NCBI RefSeq assembly: GCF_020532645.1
Contig: NZ_JAJAUZ010000039.1
Location: forward strand, 1 to 64,000
Source: Streptomyces bambusae
GTDB taxonomy: Bacteria > Actinomycetota > Actinomycetes > Streptomycetales > Streptomycetaceae
Direction: 5' to 3'
DNA: 64,000 bases
Part shown: positions 1-7,142 of the stretch, piece by piece
Layout: the number at the start of each line of letters is the position of its first letter
Numbering within the stretch: position 1 is the stretch's first letter
Translations under genes and position numbers: made by a program
Notes under the pieces: generated by a model
Told to the model about the DNA's origin: nothing
Database searches by the model: none
The model's input: the letters and a program-made list of their open reading frames with translations, nothing else

Positions 1-2
1 CC

Positions 3-2063
3 CTGTGCGCCGCCGCGCTGGCCCTCGCCGCACTGCCGCCGGCCGCCGCCACCGCGCATCCGGGCGGGAGCGGCTCCGCGCCCCGGACCCTGGTCTTCCC
101 CGTGCACGAGCCCTTCGACAGCGCCACGAACTCCGGCACCGCCACCGGCAACGCCTCGTACCCGGACGCCGGCTGGCTCCGGCTCACCTCGACCGCCGGC
201 AGCCAGGCCGGCACCTGGAAGATGAAGGACTCGTTCCCCTCCGCGCTCGGCATCGTCGCCGAGTTCACGTACGCCACTTACGGCGGCACCGCCTTCGAAG
301 GCAAGCGGGGCGACGGACTGTCCTTCTACCTCACCGACGGCTCGGCCGCCGACGGGGTCGGCGCGACCGGCGGCGCCCTCGGCTACGCCTGCTCCATGTC
401 GGGCTCCACGTGCACGGCCCGGTCCGGCGTGCCCGGCGCGTACCTGGGCATCGGGCTGGACGAGTTCGGCAACTTCTCCTCGGCGGGCGTGGGCAACGGC
501 GGACCCGGCGCCCAGCCCAACAGGATCGTCGTCCGGGGCGGCGGCAACGGCTCCACCGGCTACCGGTACGCCACCGCCGTCAGCCCGCCGGGCGGCACCG
601 TGGAGACCGGCAGCCGCGCCAAGAACCGGACCATCCGGGTCTCGCTCCTGCCCAGCGACAAGAAGATGCTGCTGTCCCTGTGGTCGGACAGCGGTCCCGG
701 CACCGACCTGACCAGGCTGCTCACCGACTACGACGTCACCGGGATCACGAGCCAGCCGGCCCTGCCCGCCACGCTGAAGGTGGGGTTCTCCGCCGGCACC
801 GGGGGCGCGACCAACAACCACGAGATCAACGATCTCAAGATCAACATCCCGGTCGACCTGACGATCGGGAAGTCCGTGGACACCGGCACCGTTCCCGCCG
901 GCGGCGGGCCGGTGACGTACACGGTGACGGTCACCAACAGCACCACCAACGACGTGACGGGGGCCGTCGTCCGCGACTCCGTCCCCGGTCTGACCGGTGT
1001 GACCTGGACCTGCACGGCGGAGACCGGCAGTGCCTGCGGGAGCGCATCCGGCAGCGGCAGCGTCCTCGACACCACCGCCGACCTCAGACGCGGCGGCAAG
1101 GTCACCTACACGCTCACCGGCACCGCACCGGCCCAGCCCGTCACCCTGACGAACACCGCCACGGTGACGGCACCGGCGGACCGCACCGACACCAACACGG
1201 CCGACAACACCGCCTCGTCCGGTACCACGACCGTCACGGCCCGCGCCGACGTGGCGGCGCTGAAGCAGAGCCTGGGCGCGGGCCCGATCGCCCCCGGCGA
1301 GGAGTTCGACTACCGGATCACCGCCCGCAACCTGGGGCCGTCGGACACCACCGCGGTCACCGTCGCCGACACCCTGCCCGCCGCGCTGACGTTCGTCTCC
1401 TCCCCCGACCGCTGCACGGCGGCCGGGCAGGTGCTGTCCTGCCCCGCCCGGGCCGCCCTCGCCGCGGGCCGGGACGTCTCGTGGACGTTCCGGGTCCGGC
1501 TGGCCGCCGGCTACCGGGGCGACGGCACCGACCTCGGGAACACCGCCACGGTCCGGCACGCGGTCACCGACCCGCAGGCCGCGAACGACACCAGCGCGGC
1601 GGCCGGACCGCCGGGTGGCACCCCCGTCGCACGGGCCGACCTGTCCACGGTGAAGGCGACGACCACCACGGCCGCCGTGGCTCCCGGCGAGACCTTCGCC
1701 TACCGGGTCACGGTGAGCAATGCGGGCCCGTCCACGGCCCGCCAGGTCAAGATCACCGATCCGCTGCCGCCCGCACTCTCGTTCGTCGCCCCGGCCGCCG
1801 GGTGCGCGGCCGACGGCGCGACGCTGACCTGCGGTCCGCAGGACGAACTCGCCCCCGGGCAGAGCGTGTCGTGGACGTTCACCGTGCGACTGGACCCCGG
1901 CTACCGGGGCGACGGCACGACGCTGGCGAACACCGCGACCGCCGCCTCGGCCACCGGCGACCCGGTGCCGGCCAACAACAGCGGCACGGCCGGCCCGCCC
2001 GGCGGGACCGTCCGCCCGGCGACGGCCGACGTGGAACTCGCCAAGACGGCGACGGCGGGCTGA
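3..2063 (+). CDS. Secreted lectin-like/DUF11-repeat surface protein, 5'-truncated
   Basis: The frame is open from the window edge, and its first codons read as the Ala/Leu-rich end of a signal peptide (…ALAALPPAAATAHP). From about nt 96 to 850 comes a beta-rich domain resembling L-type (legume) lectins: FDSATNSGTA near its start, then KRGDGLSFYLTDG. Three DUF11-type Ig-like repeats follow, starting near nt 855, 1248 and 1636, each with a V-x-N-x-GPS core and a GDGTDLGNTA-like strand. The protein stops at ADVELAKTATAG, which is only the first strand of a fourth repeat. No LPXTG or C-terminal membrane segment is visible, so it is probably secreted or loosely wall-associated. It is a tandem paralogue of the next gene. 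The true start lies outside the window. Confidence 0.85.
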   Translation: MCAAALALAALPPAAATAHPGGSGSAPRTLVFPVHEPFDSATNSGTATGNASYPDAGWLRLTSTAGSQAGTWKMKDSFPSALGIVAEFTYATYGGTAFEGKRGDGLSFYLTDGSAADGVGATGGALGYACSMSGSTCTARSGVPGAYLGIGLDEFGNFSSAGVGNGGPGAQPNRIVVRGGGNGSTGYRYATAVSPPGGTVETGSRAKNRTIRVSLLPSDKKMLLSLWSDSGPGTDLTRLLTDYDVTGITSQPALPATLKVGFSAGTGGATNNHEINDLKINIPVDLTIGKSVDTGTVPAGGGPVTYTVTVTNSTTNDVTGAVVRDSVPGLTGVTWTCTAETGSACGSASGSGSVLDTTADLRRGGKVTYTLTGTAPAQPVTLTNTATVTAPADRTDTNTADNTASSGTTTVTARADVAALKQSLGAGPIAPGEEFDYRITARNLGPSDTTAVTVADTLPAALTFVSSPDRCTAAGQVLSCPARAALAAGRDVSWTFRVRLAAGYRGDGTDLGNTATVRHAVTDPQAANDTSAAAGPPGGTPVARADLSTVKATTTTAAVAPGETFAYRVTVSNAGPSTARQVKITDPLPPALSFVAPAAGCAADGATLTCGPQDELAPGQSVSWTFTVRLDPGYRGDGTTLANTATAASATGDPVPANNSGTAGPPGGTVRPATADVELAKTATAG

Positions 2064-2156
2064 CGGCTCCCCACCCGCCCGTCCCCCGTCCCCCCGTCCT
2101 CCGGCTCCGGCTGCCGCTGCCGCTGCCGCTGCCGCTCCTGCTCCTGCTCCCGACTT

Positions 2157-2175
2157 CCGTACAGCCCCTGTACGG
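2157..2175. promoter_or_regulatory. Perfect 8-bp inverted repeat between the two DUF11 genes
   Basis: CCGTACAG and CTGTACGG flank a CCC loop, 28 bp ahead of the ATG of the next gene. It follows a low-complexity GCTGCC/CTCCTG stretch (2108-2150). It could be a weak terminator, a leader hairpin or a regulator site; there is no T-run, so terminator function is doubtful. Confidence 0.4.
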
Positions 2176-2202
2176 CCGACTCCCCACGAACGGAAAGATG
2201 CG

Positions 2203-4314
2203 ATGACGAGGACACCCGGCCGGCGGCCCGCAGCGTGGGCCCTGGCCGCGCTGCTCTGCGCGGCACCCCTGGGGACCGCCCCGCCCACGGCCGCCGCCAC
2301 GGCCCCGGCCGGCCCGTCCGCCGCCGGGCACGCGGGCGGCGGCATCGAGGTGACGGCCCGCACCACCCGGGCGCCCGGCGAGATCATCACGTACACCCTC
2401 ACCGCGAAGAACAACGGCCCGTCCGTGGCGCGCAACGTGCGGGCGCGCGACCGGCTCCCCACCGGCATCACCTTCGTGGGCTCCTCCGACGGCTGCACCG
2501 CCACCGCGCAGACCGTCACCTGCGGGCCCGAGCCCGAGCTGGTCGTCGGCCAGAGCAAGACCTGGACCTTCCAGGCCCGCCTCAGCGCCTCGTACGAGGG
2601 CGACGGCTCGGACCTCGGCAACAGCGCCACCGGCAGCTCGGACGCGGTCGACCCGCGGCCCGACAACAACAAGCCGGACCCGGTCCTCCCGCCGGGACCG
2701 TTCGACCCCGTCTCGGACCTGGCGACGGTCAAGACCGCGCTGGGCACCGGGCCGACGGTGCCGGGCCAGGAGTTCGAGTACGAGGTCCGCACGTCCAACA
2801 AGGGTCCGTCGGACGCCCGGAACGTCACCGTGACGGACACCCTGCCGGACGGGCTGACGTTCGTCTCCTCGGCGGACCCCTGCACCGCCTCCGGCCGGAG
2901 GGTCACCTGCGGGCCGCTGGCCCGGCTGGTGCCGGGCGGCGAGGTGGTGTGGACGTTCAAGGCCAAGCTGGACCCGGCCTACCGCGGCGACGGCAGCGAC
3001 CTGCGCAACACCGCGACCTCGGCCTCTGCCTCGAAGGACCCCGAGCCGGCGGACAACACCTCCCGTCCGGTACTGCCGCCCGGCGGTGTCACCGCGCCGC
3101 AGGCCGACCTCTGGACCTCGAAGCGCCCGGTGACCGACACGCCCATCGCTCCCGGCCAGACCTTCGAGTACCAGGTCACCGCGACCAACGACGGCCCGTC
3201 GCGGGCCCTCAACACCACGGTCACCGACCGGCTGCCCGCGCAGCTGGCCTTCGTGTCCTCCGCCGACGGCTGCACGGCGAGCGGCGCCACGGTGACCTGC
3301 GGACCGCTGGCCGTCCTGGACCCGGCGGCGTCGCGGAGCTGGCGGTTCACCGTGCGTCTGGACAGCACGTACACCGGCGACGGCCAGGACGTCCGCAACA
3401 CGGCGACCACGACCTCCGACACCGCGGACCCGCGGCCGGAGAACAACACGAGCACGGCGGCCGGTCTGCCGGGCAGCAAGGTGAACAAGCCGACCGCCGA
3501 CCTGGCCGTGACCAAGGAGGCGCTGGGCAGCCGGGCGCCGGTGCCGGGCGAGGTGTTCGACTACCGCATCCGCGTGACCAACAACGGTCCCTCCGCCGAC
3601 GCGTTCAACGTGAAGCTGACCGACGACCTGCCCGTGGGCCTGATGTACGTCGCGTCCTCGCCGTCCGGCTGCGAGGTCTCCGGACGCCTGGTGTCGTGCC
3701 GGCGCGGTACGCCGCTGAAGGTCGGCGAGACGGTCGAGTACCTGCTGACCGTCAAGGTGGACCCGGCGTACAGCGGTGACGGCAGCGACCTCAAGAACAC
3801 CGCACGCGTGACGGCGGACAACATCGACCCTGCGAGCGAGAACGACTCCAACACCGCGAACGTGCCGGGCGGCGGCGTCGCCGCCCCGGCCGCCGACCTG
3901 GCGGTCGCGAAGAAGCCGGTGCAGACGGACCCGGTGGCCCCGGGTGAGACCTTCGACTACGCGATCACCGTGACCAACCACGGCCCGTCGCAGGCGGAGC
4001 AGGTCACCGTCACCGACACCCTGCCGACTGCGCTGAGCCACGTCTCCGGCGACGCCGGCTGCACGACGGGCCGCGCCGTCACCTGCGGGTCGCTGCCGCG
4101 CCTGGCTCCCGGGGCCTCCTTCACCTGGGTGATCAAGGTGAAGCTGGACCCGGAGTACACGGGCGACGGCTCGGACATCCGCAACACGGCCACCGTGTCC
4201 GCGCTGACCCGCGACCCGAAGCCGGAGAACAACACGAGCAGCGCGGCGGGCCCGCCGGGCGGCTCGGTGAAGGACCCGACGGCGGACCTGGAGGTGGGCA
4301 AGACCACGCCGTAG
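2203..4314 (+). CDS. Secreted DUF11-repeat protein
   Basis: 703 aa. It opens with a typical signal peptide (Arg-rich n-region, then AALLCAAPLGTAP, AxA-like end near residue 35). Five DUF11 Ig-like repeats of about 130 aa start near nt 2340, 2718, 3102, 3495 and 3894. Each carries a NxGPS motif, a TDxLP strand, a CTAxG…VTCGP segment and a GDGSDLxNTAT strand. The last residues (ADLEVGKTTP) are the first strand of a sixth repeat. No sortase signal or C-terminal anchor is seen. Such repeats usually build extracellular stalks; the ligand is unknown. The gene ends just before a two-hairpin terminator and converges on the split glycosidase. Confidence 0.88.
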   Translation: MTRTPGRRPAAWALAALLCAAPLGTAPPTAAATAPAGPSAAGHAGGGIEVTARTTRAPGEIITYTLTAKNNGPSVARNVRARDRLPTGITFVGSSDGCTATAQTVTCGPEPELVVGQSKTWTFQARLSASYEGDGSDLGNSATGSSDAVDPRPDNNKPDPVLPPGPFDPVSDLATVKTALGTGPTVPGQEFEYEVRTSNKGPSDARNVTVTDTLPDGLTFVSSADPCTASGRRVTCGPLARLVPGGEVVWTFKAKLDPAYRGDGSDLRNTATSASASKDPEPADNTSRPVLPPGGVTAPQADLWTSKRPVTDTPIAPGQTFEYQVTATNDGPSRALNTTVTDRLPAQLAFVSSADGCTASGATVTCGPLAVLDPAASRSWRFTVRLDSTYTGDGQDVRNTATTTSDTADPRPENNTSTAAGLPGSKVNKPTADLAVTKEALGSRAPVPGEVFDYRIRVTNNGPSADAFNVKLTDDLPVGLMYVASSPSGCEVSGRLVSCRRGTPLKVGETVEYLLTVKVDPAYSGDGSDLKNTARVTADNIDPASENDSNTANVPGGGVAAPAADLAVAKKPVQTDPVAPGETFDYAITVTNHGPSQAEQVTVTDTLPTALSHVSGDAGCTTGRAVTCGSLPRLAPGASFTWVIKVKLDPEYTGDGSDIRNTATVSALTRDPKPENNTSSAAGPPGGSVKDPTADLEVGKTTP

Positions 4315-4347
4315 CGTTCCGCGCCCCCCCGCCCGGCCGGGTCAGGC

Positions 4348-4389
4348 GGCGCGGGGCGCCGGACGCCCCCGCGTCCTGCGCCCCGCGCC
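4348..4389. terminator. GC-rich 12-bp hairpin after DUF11 gene
   Basis: GGCGCGGGGCGC (4348-4359) pairs perfectly with GCGCCCCGCGCC (4378-4389) across an 18-nt loop. It is the first of two adjacent hairpins between convergent genes. Confidence 0.6.
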
Positions 4390-4395
4390 GGGGGA

Positions 4396-4431
4396 CCCCG
4401 CCGCCGGTCTTCTCGGGTACCGGCGGCGGGG
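4396..4431. terminator. Bidirectional 13-bp hairpin terminator
   Basis: CCCCGCCGCCGGT (4396-4408) and ACCGGCGGCGGGG (4419-4431) form a perfect stem with a 10-nt loop, 6 bp from the stop codon of the leftward glycosidase fragment. It probably terminates both converging transcripts, in the T-less style common in Streptomyces. Confidence 0.7.
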
Positions 4432-4436
4432 AGTCG

Positions 4437-4862
4437 TCAGCCCACCCGGACGGTGACCGTGCCGCCGGGGGCCACGGACGGGGTGGCGTACGTGTACGCC
4501 GTCCCGTCGACCACCTTGGTGCGGACGGGAACCGGGAGGCCGTTCACGCGGATCGAGGACCAGCGTCCGGGGAAGCGGGCCTCCCAGGTCCAGCGGCCGG
4601 TGCCGGAGGTGTGGGTGAGGGTCGAGCTGCGGGCTCCGTCGTGGCGCAGGGCGAACGCGGAGCTGCCGATCCGCAGGTCGTCGATCTTCAGCCAGTCCAT
4701 TCCGGCGGGCAGCCGGGACTGACTGGACAGACGGCGGGCGGGTGCGTCGGGGGTGACGCCGAGGAGACCCTCGACGGTCTGCCCGAGGAGGGTGAAGGAG
4801 ACCTCCGGGTAGTCGCCGTTGGTGCCCTGGGCGGTGTTGACGTGGCGGACGTCCTTCTGGTC
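4437..4862 (-). pseudogene. C-terminal fragment of prophage-split secreted glycosidase-like gene
   Basis: 141 codons from the attachment core to the TGA stop, continuing the frame of 58297-59886. The joined sequence reads HVYD-QKDVRHVN, giving an uninterrupted 666-aa protein after precise excision. This part holds the end of the catalytic-type domain (NTAQGTNGDYPEVSFTLLG) and a beta-sandwich tail (RWSSIRVNGLPVPVRTKVVD; TVTVRVG terminus) as found at the C-end of many glycosidases. It has no start or RBS of its own. In the lysogen it could be transcribed only from phage DNA to its right. Confidence 0.85.
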
Positions 4863-4885
4863 CGACAAAGTTTGAAACCACACAT
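4854..4885. other. attL (host/phage junction, left)
   Basis: CTTCTGGTC (4854-4862) matches CTTGTGGTC at 58303-58311 with one mismatch; the identical core is TGGTC (4858-4862). Host glycosidase coding sequence ends here and A/T-richer phage DNA begins at 4863. The phage arm contains CACATCTAA, an inverted counterpart of TAAATGTG in attR. Short cores are normal for large serine integrases. Confidence 0.8.
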
Positions 4886-5101
4886 CTAAACGTCGAGGTC
4901 ATCCAGAAGGAGGACGGACTCGTCGAGGCTTGCACGCAGGGTCTCGATCAGGGTGATCAGCTCCGCCTCGTCGAGCGCGGCAAGGTTTATCACTCGGGAT
5001 GCCGCGAGGGTGCGGCGGACCACGGCGAGGCGGCTGCGTTGGGCGTCGGACAGGGCAGCGTGCTGGCGGGGCAGGCCTGCGGGGTCCGGCTTTTCGTGCA
5101 C
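4886..5101 (-). CDS. 71-aa protein at attL; candidate recombination directionality factor or integrase partner
   Basis: GTG start at 5101 with an AGGGTGAT-like site upstream. The 71-aa product has a basic first half (SDAQRSRLAVVRRTL) and an acidic, helical second half (ALDEAELITLIETL, ESVLLLDDLDV). I recognise no family. Its stop is 23 bp from the att core. On the circular phage it would point into the integrase gene with about 65 bp between them, so the two would form one operon only before integration. Small size, charge pattern and location fit a directionality factor, but that is inference. It diverges from the XRE gene at 5277. Confidence 0.55.
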   Translation of the reverse strand: MHEKPDPAGLPRQHAALSDAQRSRLAVVRRTLAASRVINLAALDEAELITLIETLRASLDESVLLLDDLDV

Positions 5102-5216
5102 TGTGCATCACCCTGAGTCGTCGGTCGGAGCGCGCTGTAGCCGCTGTCAGCACCCTGACAAGTTCAAGCCACTGACGCAATACGTTTCGGTCACTTGATT
5201 GGCCGGTGCACTGAAA

Positions 5217-5245
5217 TTGCTTTGATGTACCTGGGCAGGTACAGA
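5217..5245 (+). promoter_or_regulatory. Promoter with embedded 8-bp palindromic operator, upstream of XRE gene
   Basis: -35 TTGCTT (5217-5222), 17-bp spacer, -10 TACAGA (5240-5245). The perfect inverted repeat TGTACCTG-GG-CAGGTACA (5226-5243) fills the spacer and overlaps the -10, so a bound dimer would block RNA polymerase. The XRE protein just downstream is the obvious candidate ligand (autoregulation). The intergenic stretch 5102-5276 is otherwise noncoding and presumably also holds the leftward promoter for the 71-aa gene. Confidence 0.6.
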
Positions 5246-5276
5246 CAAAACGGCATGATCACCCGAGCGTGGTCGG

Positions 5277-5522
5277 GTGCACACCGACCCCCCGCCCACG
5301 CCCGCGTGGGTCCACGCCCGCAGGGTGGCCGTGGGGGACAACCTGCGCGACGCGCGAACCACAGCGAACATGTCGCAGGAACACCTGGCCGAGCTGGCCG
5401 GCATCGACCGGAAAACGGTCTCACGCATCGAGGGCGCCACCAGCGACGCCCGCCTCTCCGTCTGGCTCCGCCTCGCCGACGCCCTCGGCGTGCCCCTCGC
5501 GTACCTCGTCAGAGACGAGTGA
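5277..5522 (+). CDS. XRE-family helix-turn-helix regulator
   Basis: 81 aa from a GTG start. An HTH_3 domain spans about residues 15-75: VGDNLRDARTTANMSQEHLAELAGIDR with the recognition-helix region KTVSRIEG, then ADALGVPLAYLV. There is no C-terminal effector or dimerisation domain, so it is a minimal Cro-like repressor. A palindromic operator overlaps its own promoter, and it diverges from the 71-aa gene beside attL, suggesting local control of the attachment-site end of the phage. The start codon is uncertain because the RBS is weak. Confidence 0.8.
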   Translation: MHTDPPPTPAWVHARRVAVGDNLRDARTTANMSQEHLAELAGIDRKTVSRIEGATSDARLSVWLRLADALGVPLAYLVRDE

Positions 5523-5555
5523 GCCCCGACCGGTGAAGCCAGCTCCGGCCGGGGC
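5523..5555. terminator. Hairpin terminator between convergent genes
   Basis: GCCCCGACCGG (5523-5533) pairs with CCGGCCGGGGC (5545-5555) with one A/C mismatch, starting next to the XRE stop codon and 17 bp from the stop of the leftward gene at 5572. Confidence 0.55.
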
Positions 5556-5571
5556 GGTCGCTCGTGCAGCG

Positions 5572-5769
5572 TCAGCCGCTGCACTCCTCGCAGTGCAAGT
5601 TCCGGTGCGCGCGGGTGGCCACGTCGACCAAGACGAGCACGCCCCGACCATGAGGGCATGTCCGGCGCGGCCGACGACCGGGACGCCGCTCCACCAGGTA
5701 CTCGTTCCAGTTGGCTACGAGGCCGCTGTACCGAGGGTCAGTCCACCGGCCGGGCTCAGAGTTGTTCAA
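5572..5769 (-). CDS. Small zinc-knuckle-like protein, TTG start
   Basis: 65 aa. A strong AAGGAG (complement of 5775-5780) lies 5 nt before a TTG codon at 5767-5769, which decides the start over an upstream ATG at 5817 that lacks an RBS. The C-terminus has CPHG…HCEECSG, a four-Cys/His arrangement able to bind one zinc. Function unknown. It is the last gene of the leftward accessory operon, 66 bp after the glycine-rich-domain-like gene. Confidence 0.6.
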   Translation of the reverse strand: MNNSEPGRWTDPRYSGLVANWNEYLVERRPGRRPRRTCPHGRGVLVLVDVATRAHRNLHCEECSG

Positions 5770-5835
5770 GGCGGCTCCTTCCCGAGGGTGCGACTGTAGT
5801 GGAACGGGCATGGTCATTTCGCCCAGACGTCAGCC

Positions 5836-6324
5836 CTACTGCGGCGCGGTGCAGGCCCCGCCGCCGTTGTCGTCGTTGCATTCGCTGTGCATGCAGTCGG
5901 CGGACACGAGCACGGCCTGCTGGGCGTCGCGGGTCCACAGGTACGTGTCGGGCTCGAATCCGGCGGCGCGGATCGCGGCGAGGACACGGTCCACGGTGTC
6001 CTCGTTGTGCACCTTGGTGGCCGGGGGCTCGGGCACGTGGTGCACGAACTGCCCGAGGTTCGCGCACAGCCGCTCGTACACGACGGTGTGAAGGATCAGC
6101 GCGTGCCAGCCCTCGTCGACAACCCGGGACGGCCGCAGGGGGCCATCCCAGCCGCGGGCAGCGGCGGCCACGAACTTGAGGGCCTCCTCGACGATCCGCT
6201 CGGCCATGACCAGGCCGACATCGGGGTTGGCGATGGACACGGTGGCGGTCACGCCCTGGAACGCGGCGGGCGTGAGCAGGCTGCGGGCGTCCCTGGTGGC
6301 GGGCGCGAGGGTGGTGGTAGTCAT
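5836..6324 (-). CDS. Glycine-rich-domain (GRDP/DUF1399)-like protein with Cys-rich tail
   Basis: 162 aa with an AAGGAGAGG site 9 bp before ATG. The core VDEGWHALILHTVVYERLC followed by LGQFVHHVPEPP closely matches the conserved W-H…I-L-H-T…Y…F-x-H-H-x-P block of glycine-rich domain-containing proteins found in streptomycetes. The last 20 residues (CMHSECNDDNGGGACTAPQ) carry three Cys and a Gly/Asn run, possibly a flexible metal-binding or crosslinked tail. There is no signal peptide, so it should be cytoplasmic. Biochemical role unknown. It sits in a prophage accessory operon of tiny Cys-rich proteins and is not a structural phage gene. Confidence 0.7.
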   Translation of the reverse strand: MTTTTLAPATRDARSLLTPAAFQGVTATVSIANPDVGLVMAERIVEEALKFVAAAARGWDGPLRPSRVVDEGWHALILHTVVYERLCANLGQFVHHVPEPPATKVHNEDTVDRVLAAIRAAGFEPDTYLWTRDAQQAVLVSADCMHSECNDDNGGGACTAPQ

Positions 6325-6411
6325 GGGGTGGTGCCTCTCCTTCGTTGTGGTGGAGGTGCAGGGCTCCGCCCGGCCGCGGTCCTGGCAGGGATGCGTGCGG
6401 CCGGGTGGGGT

Positions 6412-6495
6412 CTATCGGGCGACGCCGGCAACGAGCGCGGCGAGGATCGCGGCGATGCAGAGCCAGTACAGGACTTCCTTCTGCGGCCCGCTCAC
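6412..6495 (-). CDS. 27-aa single-pass membrane peptide
   Basis: A GTG start at 6495 overlaps the stop of the preceding gene (GTGA), with GGGAGGT 6 nt upstream. The peptide has a short polar head (SGPQKE) and one hydrophobic helix (LYWLCIAAILAALVAGVA) ending in Arg-stop. The overlap suggests translational coupling. It could be a toxin-like or regulatory membrane microprotein; function unknown. Confidence 0.55.
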   Translation of the reverse strand: MSGPQKEVLYWLCIAAILAALVAGVAR

Positions 6496-6722
6496 TGCCG
6501 GACCTCCCGGCCGCCGTACCTGCGGGCGGGCGGCTCCGAGAGGCCGAACTGGCTGAACAGGCCGTCCTGCCGGTAGGGCTCGGACCAGTGGCACGAGCAG
6601 TCACAGCGGCGCGCGGGGAGCGCCACGTCGCCGTAGCAGGTGCGGACCTCGTCGGGCTTGCACAGCTCGTGCTCGGCCAGCGTGCAGGGCGGGAGGAGTA
6701 CCTCGTCGGTGGTCGACTTCAC
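6492..6722 (-). CDS. Cys-rich small protein (76 aa)
   Basis: GTG start with a GAGGG site, overlapping the upstream gene's stop by 4 nt. Five Cys occur in PPCTLAEHELCK, TCYGD and RRCDCSCHW, suggesting zinc binding. No family recognised. It is the fourth member of a five-gene overlapping operon running leftward from 7116. Confidence 0.6.
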   Translation of the reverse strand: MKSTTDEVLLPPCTLAEHELCKPDEVRTCYGDVALPARRCDCSCHWSEPYRQDGLFSQFGLSEPPARRYGGREVRQ

Positions 6723-6865
6723 CGGCCCTCGCCGTCCCGGCAGGCACGCCGGTCGGCGTGCGCCCAGCTGCTCGGGCGGGCGCCGCTCATAGACTCCTGC
6801 GTCGTCTCGCGGGCCGGGCCGAGGATCGGACGGTCACAGCGACAGCAGATCCGGCCGCGGCTCAC
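6719..6865 (-). CDS. 48-aa zinc-knuckle protein
   Basis: The GTG start (6865) overlaps the stop of the preceding gene and the TGA (6719-6721) overlaps the GTG of the next: 4-nt GTGA junctions on both sides argue strongly that this short frame is real. The N-terminus RGRICCRCDRPI carries a C-C-x-C knuckle. The rest is basic and low in complexity. Small streptomycete proteins of similar type exist, but no function is known. Confidence 0.6.
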   Translation of the reverse strand: MSRGRICCRCDRPILGPARETTQESMSGARPSSWAHADRRACRDGEGR

Positions 6866-7116
6866 CGGGAGTCCGAGGTGACAAGCAGGCTCTCGGCGTG
6901 AGCCGACCAGTCCGGGCCGCCGCCCTCCGGCCGCAAGTGGAAGACCTGGGTGCCGCTGTCCTCGGGGAGAGACACGATCACACCGGTTCGCCCGGTGCTG
7001 GTGTCGGTTGCGAGGTCGCCGCGCTGCGGCCTTCGGGTGCCCGACGGGTCGGAGGGAGGGGCGGACGGACCGCTCTTGGGGAGATCAGCCATGCCGTGAC
7101 CGTAGGATCGCGGCAT
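6862..7116 (-). CDS. Small regulator-associated protein, 'GRTGVIVSL…HLRPEGGG' type
   Basis: 84 aa from 7116; an internal ATG at 7092 (MADLPKSG) is an alternative. The conserved-looking half is RRPQRGDLATDTSTGRTGVI followed by HLRPEGGGPDWSA, a small beta-barrel-like motif frequently encoded next to XRE regulators in streptomycetes (recalled from the family, not searched). It lies 26 bp downstream of the XRE-TPR gene and is probably its operon partner. Confidence 0.6.
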   Translation of the reverse strand: MPRSYGHGMADLPKSGPSAPPSDPSGTRRPQRGDLATDTSTGRTGVIVSLPEDSGTQVFHLRPEGGGPDWSAHAESLLVTSDSR

Positions 7117-7142
7117 CTGCTCAACATGATTCTGCGGAATAC

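Noticed and set aside
2108..2150. GCTGCC/CTCCTG repeat as a regulatory microsatellite
   Set aside because: Low-complexity noncoding spacer; no evidence of phase variation because it lies outside both reading frames.
5..2206. 733-aa Arg/Pro-rich plus-strand frame across the first DUF11 gene
   Set aside because: Shadow frame: compositionally extreme, no domain, and the adjacent frame encodes clear lectin and DUF11 repeats.
1879..4041. 720-aa leftward frame opposite the second DUF11 gene
   Set aside because: Antisense shadow produced by high GC; repeated pattern mirrors the DUF11 repeats and has no RBS or domain.
4899..5180. 93-aa leftward frame overlapping the 71-aa gene at attL
   Set aside because: Arg/Pro-rich shadow lacking a plausible RBS; the 71-aa frame has a better start and protein-like composition.
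5769..5817. ATG start for the 65-aa zinc-knuckle gene
   Set aside because: No RBS precedes it, while AAGGAG lies just before the TTG at 5769; the extra residues also overlap the RBS.
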